A stretch of 5,007 nucleotides of DNA. It comes from Bacillota bacterium (GTDB lineage: Bacteria > Bacillota > Clostridia > Lachnospirales > Lachnospiraceae). Where the stretch lies: contig JAEZFH010000138.1 in NCBI GenBank assembly GCA_023437885.1, positions 1 to 5,007 on the forward strand, in the 5' to 3' direction. Positions 4,868-5,007 of the stretch are shown in pieces. The number at the start of each line of letters is the position of its first letter. Position 1 is the first letter of the stretch. Below the pieces are notes generated by a model. The model was not told the origin of the DNA and searched no databases. It saw only the letters and a list, made by a program, of their open reading frames with translations. The position numbers were made by a program, and so were the translations under genes.

Positions 4868-4913
4868 AGGTATAATCTGCCTAACACAGGAAATTAGGGC
4901 GGTTCAGGATAAC

Positions 4914-4967
4914 GGTCAATTGGTAAAAAATCCAAATTACTCGGATAAAAAGACTTGACCTTTTTTT
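4914..4967 (+). terminator. Terminator-like hairpin overlapping the rightward promoter
   Basis: GGTCAA (4914-4919) pairs perfectly with TTGACC (4955-4960), which is followed by seven T's (4961-4967). ATCC/GGAT (4930-4933/4943-4946) can form inside the long loop. It would end transcripts coming from thrC or from the RNA at 4729-4867. The long, mostly unpaired loop lowers confidence. Confidence 0.4.
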
Positions 4968-4983
4968 CCTTTATTGTTATAAT
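4955..4983 (+). promoter_or_regulatory. Strong promoter pointing out of the window to the right
   Basis: TTGACC (4955-4960), a 17-base T-rich spacer and TATAAT (4978-4983), with an extended -10 TG (4975-4976), are close to the sigma-A ideal. Transcription would start near 4990 and read into an unseen gene. The -35 box is also the 3' arm of the terminator-like hairpin. Confidence 0.65.
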
Positions 4984-5007
4984 CATCTTGTTGTTGGAAG
5001 ATTATAT

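Noticed and set aside
4800..4885. Cobalamin or c-di-AMP (ydaO) riboswitch
   Set aside because: GGTGAA, CCCCGCAA and a loosely B12-box-like stretch are present, but the GCCACTG segment of cobalamin riboswitches and the CAGCTAACCTCG block of ydaO are absent and the spacing is wrong.

Overview
The window looks like a chromosomal segment of a Gram-positive, moderately AT-rich member of the Clostridia, probably a Lachnospiraceae-type genome. The grounds are strong AGGAGG-like ribosome sites, near-consensus sigma-A promoters with AT-rich spacers, a spore-cortex-hydrolase-type (SleB/CwlJ fold) enzyme, a bacterial AP2-domain protein, and a free-standing clostridial-length threonine synthase. This placement is inferred from protein character only.

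Layout, left to right. Positions 1-523 hold no convincing protein gene. The left edge carries a strong ribosome binding site on the minus strand for a gene that starts just outside the window. Behind it lie a leader hairpin with a U-rich tail, one or two minus-strand promoters, an 89-nt near-palindrome, and a run of hairpins ending in a plus-strand intrinsic terminator. Positions 524-1348 (minus) encode a DNA-binding protein with two AP2-like repeats around a decayed HNH-like core. Its start is placed at 1348, not further upstream. Positions 1349-1815 are intergenic and hold the AP2 gene's promoter plus a few palindromes. A perfect-consensus promoter at 1816-1844 drives a membrane-anchored cell wall hydrolase (1920-2930). 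Next come a hairpin, a second strong promoter and a roughly 155-nt foldable leader, then threonine synthase, thrC (3184-4674). The last 330 bases contain three phased TGACA repeats, a foldable RNA candidate closed by an 8-bp stem (4729-4867), and a terminator-like hairpin overlapping a very good promoter that points out of the window to the right.

The three proteins do not form one pathway. Each has its own promoter, and the AP2 gene is divergent from the hydrolase. The most interesting content is non-coding. The thrC leader and the segment after thrC both look like cis-regulatory or small structured RNAs that I cannot assign to a known class. The AP2 gene's 3' end overlaps a possible plus-strand structured RNA. 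All RNA folds were paired by eye; no energy calculation, covariation test or database search was possible.
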